Assembly: GCF_003602095.1 (NCBI RefSeq)
Contig: NZ_RAHH01000007.1
Span: 124,001 to 188,000 of the forward strand
Length of the DNA stretch: 64,000 nt
Origin: Rahnella woolbedingensis
GTDB lineage: Bacteria; Pseudomonadota; Gammaproteobacteria; Enterobacterales; Enterobacteriaceae
Reading direction: 5' to 3'
Part shown: positions 36,227-44,546 of the stretch, piece after piece
How the letters are laid out: each line of letters starts with the position of its first letter
Position numbering within the stretch: position 1 is the stretch's first letter
Notes under the pieces: model-generated
What the model was told of the DNA's origin: nothing
Databases searched by the model: none
What the model saw: the letters and a program-made list of their open reading frames with translations, nothing else
Position numbers and translations under genes: made by a program

Positions 36227-36853
36227 ATGCGCAATATGGCCGCCATGAATCAGTATGTGATCGCGGACCCCAAACTTTGTATTGGCTGCAATACCTGCAT
36301 GGCGAGCTGTTCGCAGGAACACCAGTTGCAAGGTCTGCAATCCGCGCCCCGTTTGCAGGTGATGCGTAACCGGCTGGATTCCGCGCCGGTGATGTGTCAC
36401 CAGTGTGAAGACGCGCCTTGTGCGCAGGTTTGTCCGGTGAACGCCATCACCCGTGAAAATGACGCGATTCATCTTAACGAGAGTCTGTGTGTGAGCTGCA
36501 AGCTATGCGGCATCGCCTGCCCGTTCGGGGCGATTACGTTTTCCGCCAGTACCCCGCTGGATATTCCGCGCGACTGTAATACCTCCAAAGCGCTGCCCGC
36601 ACCACGTGCGCCGCGTGCCGTCAGTCCGTTTCTCGACTGCGTGCCGGGGCTGCGCGCCGTGGCGGTGAAATGCGATTTATGCAGCTTCAGCCCTGAAGGT
36701 CCGGCCTGCATTAAAACCTGCCCGACGCAGGCCATCACACTGGTTACCGCCAGTCTGGCTGAATATTCCAGTCAGCAAAAACGTCTCAATGCCATGAACG
36801 TTTTTCCCGCCGGACTGGCCTCACTGAATGCCCCAGATACGGAGGCTAAATAA
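36227..36853 (+). CDS. hycB: Formate hydrogenlyase Fe-S subunit HycB
   Basis: A 208-residue electron-transfer subunit that links FDH-H to the hydrogenase. The start is at ATG 36227, because AAGGAGAC lies 6 bases upstream; an in-frame GTG at 36185 was rejected. Four [4Fe-4S] cysteine sets are visible: CIGCNTCMASC, CHQCEDAPCAQVCP, CVSCKLCGIACP, and CDLCSF with CIKTCP. Its stop overlaps the hycC start by one base. Confidence 0.95.
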   Translation: MRNMAAMNQYVIADPKLCIGCNTCMASCSQEHQLQGLQSAPRLQVMRNRLDSAPVMCHQCEDAPCAQVCPVNAITRENDAIHLNESLCVSCKLCGIACPFGAITFSASTPLDIPRDCNTSKALPAPRAPRAVSPFLDCVPGLRAVAVKCDLCSFSPEGPACIKTCPTQAITLVTASLAEYSSQQKRLNAMNVFPAGLASLNAPDTEAK

Positions 36854-38757
36854 TGACGACTTTATTTTCCGGTGAACCGGCGTCGTTACTGGCGCTGGCG
36901 CTGCTGGTCTGGGTGCTGAGCGGCATTGGCGGCTGGATCCTGGCCGCTATGGCGAAAGTCAGCAGCCTGATTTTTGGCGCAGGCGGCATGGTCGCTGCAT
37001 TGTGCGTCATCGTTGCCGCGTTACAGATAATGCATGGCGGTGCGGCGGTTCAGGCCGTGCTGCCGGTTCTGCCCTTTCACGCAGAACTGAGTGCTCTGAA
37101 TGGGTTAATCCTGCTGGCGATGTCCGTCACTGCGGCCATCAGCAGCCTGTACGCCTGCGCGTGGCTGGCGAATGTCGGTGCGCGCAAGCGTGCCCGCACC
37201 GGTCTGATGTGCAATCTGCTGATGGCTGCACTGACGGCGGCGGCGATTTCGGCCAGCGCCGTAGAACTTATCCTGATGATGGAAATGGCCGCCCTGTGCG
37301 CCTATTTCATGATTGTGCAGGCCGATGATGTGAAAAGCCGCCGCGCGGGTCTGAACCAGTTCTTATCTGGCCGCGCCGGAACGCTGTGTCTGATCCTGGC
37401 CTTCGCCCTGTTGCATCACGCCAGCGGCAGCGTGAATTTTGAGGTGCTGCGCCACGTGACCTTCACGCCGGGCATTAAATCGGTGGCGTTCCTGCTGGCG
37501 CTGGCCGGTTTCGGGCTGTACGCCGGGATTATCCCGCTGCACGCCTGGGTGCCGCAGTCTCACTCCAGCGCGCCCGCTCACGCCGCCGCCCTGTTCTCTT
37601 CCGCGCTGATGAAAATCGGCATTATCGGCATCATAAAAGTCGGTCTGGATCTGCTGGGCGCACCGCCACTCTGGTGGGGCCTGATGGTATTGCTTCTGGC
37701 TGTCCTGACCGCATTTATCGGCGGGCTGTATGCCCTGATGGAACACGACATCCGCCGCCTGCTGGCCTATCACACGCTTGAAAACGTCGGGATTATCCTG
37801 CTCGGCGTCGGCGGCGCAATGACCGGCGTGGCGCTGAATTTGCCGGTGCTGGCTTCGCTCGCGCTGCTGGCGAGCCTGTTTCATCTGTTCAATCACGGAC
37901 TGTTTAAAACGGCGCTGTTTCTCGGTGCCGGTGAAATTGAAATGCAGACCGGCATTAAGGATATGGAAAAACTCGGCGGCATCGCCCGTCTGATGCCGTG
38001 GACAGCGGGTGCCATGCTGATTGCGCTGATGTCGATGGCCGCGCTGCCGCCATTAAACGGTTTCGCCAGCGAATGGCTGCTCTATCAGTCACTGTTCCAG
38101 CTGAGCACCAGCCATGTCTTTATCGCCCGCCTGATGGGGCCGCTGCTGGCGGTCGGTCTGGCCCTGACCGGCGCACTGGCGCTGATGTGTATTGCCAAAG
38201 TGTTTGGCGTCACTTTCCTTGGCACACCGCGCAGTATGGCCGCCGCAGATGCCACACCGGCGCCGCTGGCGATGACATTTAGCACCGTGTTGCTGGCGCT
38301 GCTGTGCGTGATTTCCGGCGTTGCCTCGCCGTGGATTATTCCGCAATTCTCCGCCGTCGCCGCCTCGGTACTGAACACACCGGTTCTGCCGGCTGCACAG
38401 CATGGCGTGGCGTTTTCCCCGACGTCTGCGGTTTCTGCGCCGATGGTAGCCATTTTACTGCTGGCGATGCCTTTAGTGCCGTGGCTTATCGCCGTGGTTC
38501 TGCGCGGTGCGCGGCTGCCAAACCGTTCGCGTGGCGATGCCTGGGCCTGTGGTTACGCCCATTCCGCCGACATGGTGGTGACGGCAACCGGCTTCGCCCA
38601 GCCACTGCGCGTGATGTTCGCCCCGCTTTACCGTCTGCGCATCCATGCAACACCGGCGTCACTGGTCAGCACCCTGCACCGTGGCTGGCTGGGGGCTTTC
38701 TGCCGTCGTCTGGCGTTCATCGAACTGGCCGTATTACTGGTCGTGGCTTTTGCCTGA
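36853..38757 (+). CDS. hycC: Formate hydrogenlyase membrane subunit HycC
   Basis: A 634-residue polytopic inner-membrane protein of the complex I NuoL/M/N-like family, about 25 residues longer than E. coli HycC. It shows about 15 hydrophobic helices and the family motifs PLHAWVPQSHSSAPAHAAALFSSALMK (antiporter helix with conserved Lys and His) and [18 protein letters not shown]. It anchors the complex and may couple it to ion movement. It is coupled to hycB by one base; hycD follows after 10 bases. Confidence 0.95.
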   Translation: MTTLFSGEPASLLALALLVWVLSGIGGWILAAMAKVSSLIFGAGGMVAALCVIVAALQIMHGGAAVQAVLPVLPFHAELSALNGLILLAMSVTAAISSLYACAWLANVGARKRARTGLMCNLLMAALTAAAISASAVELILMMEMAALCAYFMIVQADDVKSRRAGLNQFLSGRAGTLCLILAFALLHHASGSVNFEVLRHVTFTPGIKSVAFLLALAGFGLYAGIIPLHAWVPQSHSSAPAHAAALFSSALMKIGIIGIIKVGLDLLGAPPLWWGLMVLLLAVLTAFIGGLYALMEHDIRRLLAYHTLENVGIILLGVGGAMTGVALNLPVLASLALLASLFHLFNHGLFKTALFLGAGEIEMQTGIKDMEKLGGIARLMPWTAGAMLIALMSMAALPPLNGFASEWLLYQSLFQLSTSHVFIARLMGPLLAVGLALTGALALMCIAKVFGVTFLGTPRSMAAADATPAPLAMTFSTVLLALLCVISGVASPWIIPQFSAVAASVLNTPVLPAAQHGVAFSPTSAVSAPMVAILLLAMPLVPWLIAVVLRGARLPNRSRGDAWACGYAHSADMVVTATGFAQPLRVMFAPLYRLRIHATPASLVSTLHRGWLGAFCRRLAFIELAVLLVVAFA

Positions 38758-38767
38758 GGAACTGACT

Positions 38768-39721
38768 ATGAACTTCCCTTCCCTGCTTGCCGGTTCGCTG
38801 TGGCCGCTGGCGCTTGTCCAGGCGGTGGCATTGCTGGCTGTCGCTCCGTTGTTTGCCGGATTCAGCCGCGTGATGCGTGCGCGGATGCACAACCGGCGCG
38901 GTCCCGGCGTATTACAGGAATACCGTGATATCGCCAAATTACTCCAGCGACAAAGCGTCGCGCCCGCAGCGGCAGGCATGGCGTTTCGCAGTATGCCGTA
39001 TCTGCTGACCGGCGGTTTGCTGGTGATCGCTACCGCTTTGCCGGTGGTGACGCTGGCGTCGCCGATGGGCGCAGCGGGCGACCTGATCACCATTATCTAT
39101 CTGTTTGCCGTGGTGCGTTTTGTCTTTGCCATCGCCGGACTCGACACCGGCAGCACGTTCACCGGTATCGGCGCCAGCCGTGAAGCCGTTCTCGGCGTAC
39201 TGGTTGAGCCGATTCTGCTGCTCGGCCTGTGGGTAGCGGCGCTGGTCGCCGGTTCCACTTCGCTCGGCGCGATTACGGCGCGGGTGCTGCACTGGCCGCT
39301 GTCCTCTTCCTTAACCCTGGTGCTGGCCGGACTGGCCTGCGCGTTTGCGACGTATATCGAAATGGGCAAATTGCCGTTTGATATGGCCGAAGCCGAGCAG
39401 GAATTACAGGAAGGCCCGCTGACCGAATATTCCGGTGCCGCGCTGGGCATACTGAAAATCGGCATCAGCCTGAAACAGCTGGTGGTGTTGCAGTTGTTTC
39501 TCGGCCTGTTTTTCCCGTTCGGTATGGCCGGGCACCTGACACCGCTGGCGCTGCTGACCGCCGTGATCGTCTGTCTGCTGAAACTGCTGATCGCCGTTTT
39601 TGTGGTTGCGCTCATCGAAAACAGCGTCGCCCGTCTGCGCTTTCTTAAAACCTCCCGCACCACCTGGGCGGGGTTCGGTCTGGCGTTTCTGGCGCTGGTT
39701 TCCTGGCTGGTCGCAGGCTGA
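38768..39721 (+). CDS. hycD: Formate hydrogenlyase membrane subunit HycD
   Basis: A 317-residue NuoH-like membrane protein. The start is at ATG 38768 behind GAGGAACTGACT; an upstream in-frame extension into hycC was rejected. Motifs are MRARMHNRRGPGVLQEYRDIAKLL, DTGSTFTGIGASREA, and the EMGKLPFDMAEAEQELQEGPLTEYSG loop that contacts the peripheral arm. The length matches other HycD proteins. Confidence 0.95.
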   Translation: MNFPSLLAGSLWPLALVQAVALLAVAPLFAGFSRVMRARMHNRRGPGVLQEYRDIAKLLQRQSVAPAAAGMAFRSMPYLLTGGLLVIATALPVVTLASPMGAAGDLITIIYLFAVVRFVFAIAGLDTGSTFTGIGASREAVLGVLVEPILLLGLWVAALVAGSTSLGAITARVLHWPLSSSLTLVLAGLACAFATYIEMGKLPFDMAEAEQELQEGPLTEYSGAALGILKIGISLKQLVVLQLFLGLFFPFGMAGHLTPLALLTAVIVCLLKLLIAVFVVALIENSVARLRFLKTSRTTWAGFGLAFLALVSWLVAG

Positions 39722-39765
39722 CCTGACATTTTTCTTATCCCGCCACGGCGGGAAGAGGCTTTGCA

Positions 39766-41490
39766 ATGAGTGAGTTCAACACCGCATTAAATCAAAACCC
39801 GGTCGGCAAAGAATATCTGGCCGCACTGGCAAAACAGTTCCCCTCGGCGATTCTGGGCAGCGAATGGCAGACCGACACGCAAGCAACCGTCACCATCAGG
39901 CTGAACTGGCTGCCGGAAGTGGTTGAGTGGCTGTATTACGAGCAAGGGGGCTGGCTTTCCGTGCTGTTCGGCAACGATGAGCGCTCGCTGTGCGGCAATT
40001 ACGCGCTGTATTACGTGCTGTCGATGGAAAAAGGTGTGAAGTGCTGGATAACCGTGCGCGCCGAAGTAGATCCGATTTCACTGGAATTCCCTTCCGTGAC
40101 GCCGCGCGTACCGGCCGCCGTCTGGGGCGAGCGCGAAGTGCGGGATATGTACGGTTTGCGCCCGATCGGGCTGCCGGACGAACGCCGTCTGGTGCTGCCG
40201 GATGACTGGCCGGACGATTTGTACCCGCTGCGCAAAGATTCGATGGATTACCGCCAGCGCCCTGCCCCGACCACCGACGATGAAACCTTTCCGTTTATTT
40301 CTGAGGCTAAAGAAGGCAGCAAAATAGTGCCGATTGGGCCGCTGCACGTCACGTCTGACGAACCGGGACATTTTCGTCTTTTTGTCGATGGCGAAGACAT
40401 TATCGACGCGGATTATCGTCTGTTCTACGTGCATCGCGGCATGGAAAAACTGGCCGAAACCCGCATGGGCTATAACGAAGTGACGTTTTTGTCCGACCGT
40501 GTGTGCGGCATTTGCGGCTTTACCCACAGCGTGGCGTATACCTCATCGGTCGAAAATGCGATGGGGATTGTGGTGCCGGAACGCGCCCAGATGATCCGCT
40601 CCATTTTGCTGGAAGTGGAACGTCTGCACAGCCATCTGCTGAACCTCGGGCTGGCCTGTCACTTTGTCGGATTTGATTCCGGCTTCATGCAGTTTTTCCG
40701 CATCCGCGAACAGTCGATGAAGATGGCGGAAATCCTGACCGGTGCGCGCAAAACCTACGGCATGAATCTGATCGGCGGCATCCGTCGTGACATCCTCAAA
40801 GACGACATGATAGCCACCATCGCGCTGGCGGGCGGCATGCGCCGTGACCTGAATGAGCTGGTGGATATTTTGCTGAGTACCGCCAATACCGGGCAGCGCA
40901 GCATCGGCGTCGGCATTCTGGATCCGCAGGTGGCCCGCGATTTCAGTAACGTGGGCCCGATGGTGCGCGGCAGCGGTCATCGCCGCGATATGCGACAGGA
41001 TCACCCCTACGCCGGTTACGCCAAACTGCCGTTTGAACTGTTCAGCGAAACCGGTAACGACGTGTATTCCCGTCTGAAAGTGCGCATTCACGAAGTCTTT
41101 AACTCCCTGAATATGATTGAGTTTGGCCTGCAAAGTCTGCCGGGCGGTCCGCTGGCGGTGGAAGGCTTTAACTATATTCCTCACCGTTTCGCGCTCGGTT
41201 TTGCCGAAGCGCCACGCGGTGACGATATTCACTGGAGCATGACCGGCGACAACCAGAAGCTGTTCCGCTGGCGCTGTCGTGCCGCGACCTACGCCAACTG
41301 GCCGACGCTGCGCTACATGCTGCGCGGCAATACCGTATCCGATGCCCCGCTGATTATCGGCAGTCTCGATCCCTGCTATTCCTGCACCGACCGCATGACA
41401 GTGGTCGATGTGCGCAAGAAAACCTCCATCGTCGTGCCTTACAAAGAGATCGAACGTTACGGCATCGAACGCAAGAATTCGCCGCTTTAA
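39766..41490 (+). CDS. hycE: Hydrogenase-3 large subunit HycE
   Basis: A 574-residue [NiFe] catalytic subunit. Residues 1-165 are the NuoC-like domain (PAAVWGEREVRDMYG). The rest is NuoD/large-subunit-like, with the NiFe ligands Cys247 and Cys250 (RVCGICGFTHS) and Cys537 and Cys540 (DPCYSCTDR). A 31-residue tail begins after Arg543 (MTVVDVRKK), the expected HycI cleavage point once Ni is inserted. It is 5 residues longer than E. coli HycE. Product: H2 from the electrons of formate. Confidence 0.97.
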   Translation: MSEFNTALNQNPVGKEYLAALAKQFPSAILGSEWQTDTQATVTIRLNWLPEVVEWLYYEQGGWLSVLFGNDERSLCGNYALYYVLSMEKGVKCWITVRAEVDPISLEFPSVTPRVPAAVWGEREVRDMYGLRPIGLPDERRLVLPDDWPDDLYPLRKDSMDYRQRPAPTTDDETFPFISEAKEGSKIVPIGPLHVTSDEPGHFRLFVDGEDIIDADYRLFYVHRGMEKLAETRMGYNEVTFLSDRVCGICGFTHSVAYTSSVENAMGIVVPERAQMIRSILLEVERLHSHLLNLGLACHFVGFDSGFMQFFRIREQSMKMAEILTGARKTYGMNLIGGIRRDILKDDMIATIALAGGMRRDLNELVDILLSTANTGQRSIGVGILDPQVARDFSNVGPMVRGSGHRRDMRQDHPYAGYAKLPFELFSETGNDVYSRLKVRIHEVFNSLNMIEFGLQSLPGGPLAVEGFNYIPHRFALGFAEAPRGDDIHWSMTGDNQKLFRWRCRAATYANWPTLRYMLRGNTVSDAPLIIGSLDPCYSCTDRMTVVDVRKKTSIVVPYKEIERYGIERKNSPL

Positions 41491-41505
41491 GGAGCCGGTC
41501 AAATC

Positions 41506-42060
41506 ATGCTGAAACTGATTAAAAAAGTGCTCAAAACCGGCACGGCAACGGTGGGATACCCGTTCCAGCCGCTGGATTTAGCGCCCAACTTTCGCGGCAA
41601 ACCGCAATACACCGCGCAGCAGTGCATCGCCTGCGGGGCCTGCGCCAATGCCTGTCCTTCCAACGCGCTGACCATGGCGACAGCAGAAGACGGCGAAACC
41701 CTCCGCTGGCAGCTGTTTTTAGGACGCTGCATTTTCTGCGCCCGCTGCGAAGAAGTCTGTCCGACGGCGGCGATCACCTTGTCGCAGGAGTTCGAACTGG
41801 CGGTCTGGCGCAAAGAAGACCTGTATGAAACGGCGGATTTTCCTGTCTGCCATTGCCGGGAATGCGGCAAGCCCTACGCCGTACAAAAGGAAATCGACTT
41901 TGCGCTCAGCCTGTTACAGGAAAGCGCCGCGCTGAGCGACCGGCAGATTAGCGATCGCCGCGTGCAGTATGAAACCTGCCCGACGTGCAAAAAAATGCAC
42001 GGTCTATCTTCCAGCGACCGTATTGATATTGGCCGCCATATGACGACGGAGGCCCGCTGA
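41506..42060 (+). CDS. hycF: Formate hydrogenlyase Fe-S subunit HycF
   Basis: A 184-residue NuoI-like ferredoxin subunit. It has two [4Fe-4S] sets ([24 protein letters not shown]) and further cysteines (CHCRECGKP and CPTCKK) that fit the extra C-terminal metal site of the family. AAGGAG precedes the ATG. Its stop overlaps the hycG start (TGATG). Confidence 0.95.
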   Translation: MLKLIKKVLKTGTATVGYPFQPLDLAPNFRGKPQYTAQQCIACGACANACPSNALTMATAEDGETLRWQLFLGRCIFCARCEEVCPTAAITLSQEFELAVWRKEDLYETADFPVCHCRECGKPYAVQKEIDFALSLLQESAALSDRQISDRRVQYETCPTCKKMHGLSSSDRIDIGRHMTTEAR

Positions 42061-42857
42061 TGAGCCATAACCCGATTGCGCCGCGTGACGAAAATGGCCT
42101 GCCGGTGCCCGTTACGCTGGATGAAAGTATTGCCAAACTGAAATCCACCCTGCTGAACAGCATCCGCCGTTCCGCCTACGTTTACCGCGTGGACTGCGGC
42201 GGCTGTAATGGCTGCGAGATTGAGATTTTCGCTGCCATTTCGCCGCTGTTTGATGCTGAACGCTTCGGTATCAAAGTCGTTCCGTCGCCACGCCACGCGG
42301 ACATTTTGCTGTTCACCGGTGCGGTCACCCGCGCGATGCGTATGCCTGCCTTGCGCGCCTGGGATTCGGCACCGGATCCGAAAATTTGTATTTCCTATGG
42401 CGCGTGCGGCAACAGCGGCGGCATTTTCCACGACCTTTATTGCATCTGGGGTGGTACCGACAAAATCGTGCCGGTTGACGTTTATATTCCCGGCTGCCCG
42501 CCGACACCGGCGGCGACTATTTATGGTTTCGCGATGGCGCTGGGTTTGCTGGACCAAAAAATCAAAGGCCAGCAGCACGACGTGGCCGCCGCAGAACCGG
42601 CGGCGTTACTGCATCCGGAACTGCCCCAGCCATTGCGCGTGCTGCTCGATCGCGAAGCGCGCCGCATGGCCGGTTACCGCTATGGCCGCCAGATAGCCGA
42701 CCAGTTTATGGAACTCGTCGCGGCACCCGGTTTACAGCCGGTGGAACAGCGCGTTTCGGCTTATCTGGCTGAACAGGACGACCTGCGCCTGAGCGAAATT
42801 ATTGGCAACCTGCAACATATTTATCAGCAGGTGCTGCGCGGCGAGGTGCGCCTGTGA
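42060..42857 (+). CDS. hycG: Hydrogenase-3 small subunit HycG
   Basis: A 265-residue NuoB-like subunit carrying the proximal [4Fe-4S] cluster. Ligand motifs are [13 protein letters not shown], the Cys in [10 protein letters not shown], and the Cys in IPGCPPTP. It has no Tat signal, as expected for a cytoplasm-facing group 4 hydrogenase. It is about 10 residues longer than E. coli HycG at the C-terminus. Confidence 0.95.
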   Translation: MSHNPIAPRDENGLPVPVTLDESIAKLKSTLLNSIRRSAYVYRVDCGGCNGCEIEIFAAISPLFDAERFGIKVVPSPRHADILLFTGAVTRAMRMPALRAWDSAPDPKICISYGACGNSGGIFHDLYCIWGGTDKIVPVDVYIPGCPPTPAATIYGFAMALGLLDQKIKGQQHDVAAAEPAALLHPELPQPLRVLLDREARRMAGYRYGRQIADQFMELVAAPGLQPVEQRVSAYLAEQDDLRLSEIIGNLQHIYQQVLRGEVRL

Positions 42858-43336
42858 TGACATCTGTTAACGACCAGCGCTATGCGCGCCATCAGCCTTA
42901 TGCCGGTCAAACACCGGTTAAAAACAAAGTGATTTTCTATTCACTGAGCAGCAAGTTTGTCGATGAAAAAAGCGCACAGAAACGCAGCTCGCAGAAAGTG
43001 CAGGAGGTGATTTATTACAGCCTGGCTATCGGTCATCACCTCGGGGTGATCGACTGTCTGCAATCACGTCTCGAATGCCCGCTCGAGGGCTATCTGCAAT
43101 GGATTAACTGCCTGGCACAAAACAGCGAAGCACGCCGCAAACTGGCCGGTGTTCAGCGTTTTGGCGAGATCAATATCGACAGCAGCCACACGCATTTGCT
43201 GGCGCTGGCGCTGCGGGACGCAAGTCCGGACATGAATGCCGAACAGCAAGGCTGGAGCGAAAAGCTTATCGCCCTGCTTACGCAAATTGAAAACGACCCC
43301 GCCATGTACCTGATGGTCAGGAGATACGATGCCTGA
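42857..43336 (+). CDS. hycH: Formate hydrogenlyase maturation protein HycH
   Basis: A 159-residue protein similar to E. coli HycH (136 aa) from YSLSSKFVDE onward (YYSLAIGHHLGVIDCL, MYLMVRRYDA). It has about 20 extra N-terminal residues. The start is at ATG 42857, which overlaps the hycG stop. HycH is needed for hydrogenase-3 processing. The hycI start overlaps its end by 8 bases. Confidence 0.9.
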   Translation: MTSVNDQRYARHQPYAGQTPVKNKVIFYSLSSKFVDEKSAQKRSSQKVQEVIYYSLAIGHHLGVIDCLQSRLECPLEGYLQWINCLAQNSEARRKLAGVQRFGEINIDSSHTHLLALALRDASPDMNAEQQGWSEKLIALLTQIENDPAMYLMVRRYDA

Positions 43337-43811
43337 TTCGACTTTACGCTACGCACTGTTGTGCGTAGGCAACAGCATGATGGGCGACGACGGCGCCGGT
43401 CCGCGGCTGGCCGAACTGTGCGCGGAAAAACCGCTGACCGGCTGGACGGTGGTAGATGGCGGCGCGGTGCCTGAAAACGACATCGGTTTTTTACGCGAGC
43501 TGCACCCGCAGCACCTGGTGATTGCCGATGCCACTGACATGGGGCTGACACCCGGTGAGATGCGCATTATCGCCGAGGAAGACATCGCCGATATGTTCAT
43601 GATGACCACCCACAATCTGCCGCTGACCTTTCTCATACAGCAACTGCGTGATGACATCCCGCAGATCACGTTTGTCGGCATTCAGCCCGACGTTGTCGCT
43701 TTCTATTACCCGATGACTGACGCCGTAGAACAGGCGGTCAGCCGCCTGCATCAGCTGTTACCACGACTGGAAACCGGTCTCGGGATCGCCCCGTTCAGTG
43801 TTTCGACATAA
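43329..43811 (+). CDS. hycI: Hydrogenase-3 maturation protease HycI
   Basis: A 160-residue M52-family endopeptidase that removes the HycE C-terminal tail after nickel insertion. It has LLCVGNSMMGDDGAGPRL with the conserved nickel-sensing Asp, VDGGAVPEND, VIADATDMG, and the His in MMTTHNLPLTFL. It is the last gene of hycABCDEFGHI. AGGAGATACG precedes its ATG within hycH. Confidence 0.95.
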   Translation: MPDSTLRYALLCVGNSMMGDDGAGPRLAELCAEKPLTGWTVVDGGAVPENDIGFLRELHPQHLVIADATDMGLTPGEMRIIAEEDIADMFMMTTHNLPLTFLIQQLRDDIPQITFVGIQPDVVAFYYPMTDAVEQAVSRLHQLLPRLETGLGIAPFSVST

Positions 43812-43860
43812 CTGTCGATACGGTGACGACGCAGACATGACGTCAGTGAAAAATTTCGTC
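43801..43860. promoter_or_regulatory. Putative FhlA-binding region upstream of hydN
   Basis: TTTCGACA-TAAC-TGTCGATA is an inverted repeat (7 of 8 pairs) overlapping the hycI stop. A second half-site-like AAATTTCGTCAG follows at about 43854. It lies about 65-120 bases upstream of the hydN sigma-54 promoter. Confidence 0.6.
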
Positions 43861-43921
43861 AGCGGCGCATCCGATAAAAGTAATTCACTGAATTTAATAC
43901 TGAAAAATTAAAAACAGGAAC

Positions 43922-43936
43922 TGGCACGCTTTATGT
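43922..43936 (+). promoter_or_regulatory. Sigma-54 promoter of hydN-fdhF-hypF operon
   Basis: TGGCACGCTTTATGT: the same -24 box and spacer as the hycA promoter, but with GT instead of GC at -12. It lies about 42 bases before hydN. Confidence 0.82.
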
Positions 43937-43977
43937 ATAGCCAGTAGCTGAAACCAATGACTTAGGGATGAAAAAAC

Positions 43978-44523
43978 ATGAACCGGTTCATCATCGCCGA
44001 CCCCAAAAAATGTATCGGCTGTCGTACCTGTGAAATTGCCTGTGTGATGGCACACAGCGATTCAGAGGATATCTCGCTGCTTAACGCCGCGACGTTTGCG
44101 CCACGTTTGCATGTGATCAAAGGCGTCAATCTCAGCACCGCTGTGATGTGCCGCCAGTGTGAAGACGCGCCCTGCGCCAATGTCTGTCCAAACGGTGCTA
44201 TCAGCCGTGTCGGGGACCACGTTCAGGTGGTGCAGGAGCGCTGCATCGGCTGCAAAACCTGCGTGGTCGCCTGCCCGTATGGCGCGATGGAAGTGGTCAC
44301 CAAACCCATTTTTCGCCAAAACGGCGCGGCCATGACTGCTACGTCTGAAAAAGCCGAAGCGCATAAATGCGATTTGTGCCACGCACGTGTTGGCGGCCCG
44401 GCCTGCATGGAGATCTGCCCGACCAACGCGCTTTTCGCCATCGACCGTAATCACCTGCAGGAAATGAACGCAGAAAAACGCCGCCGCGCTGCGCTCGACA
44501 GCACCTCCCCCCTGCTGTTTTAA
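43978..44523 (+). CDS. hydN: Formate dehydrogenase-linked electron transfer protein HydN
   Basis: A 181-residue four-cluster ferredoxin close to E. coli HydN and related to HycB. The Cys sets are CIGCRTCEIACV, CRQCEDAPCANVCP, CIGCKTCVVACP, and CDLCHA with CMEICP. It is needed for full FDH-H activity in E. coli. It starts the second rightward FHL operon, just behind a sigma-54 promoter, with fdhF 23 bases downstream. Confidence 0.94.
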   Translation: MNRFIIADPKKCIGCRTCEIACVMAHSDSEDISLLNAATFAPRLHVIKGVNLSTAVMCRQCEDAPCANVCPNGAISRVGDHVQVVQERCIGCKTCVVACPYGAMEVVTKPIFRQNGAAMTATSEKAEAHKCDLCHARVGGPACMEICPTNALFAIDRNHLQEMNAEKRRRAALDSTSPLLF

Positions 44524-44546
44524 CCCCGGATAGAGGAAGAAAAAAC

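Noticed and set aside
40543-41502. 319-codon ORF antisense to hycE
   Set aside because: Shadow of hycE; composition is rich in His, Arg and Gln with no domain, and the sense strand holds all NiFe ligands.
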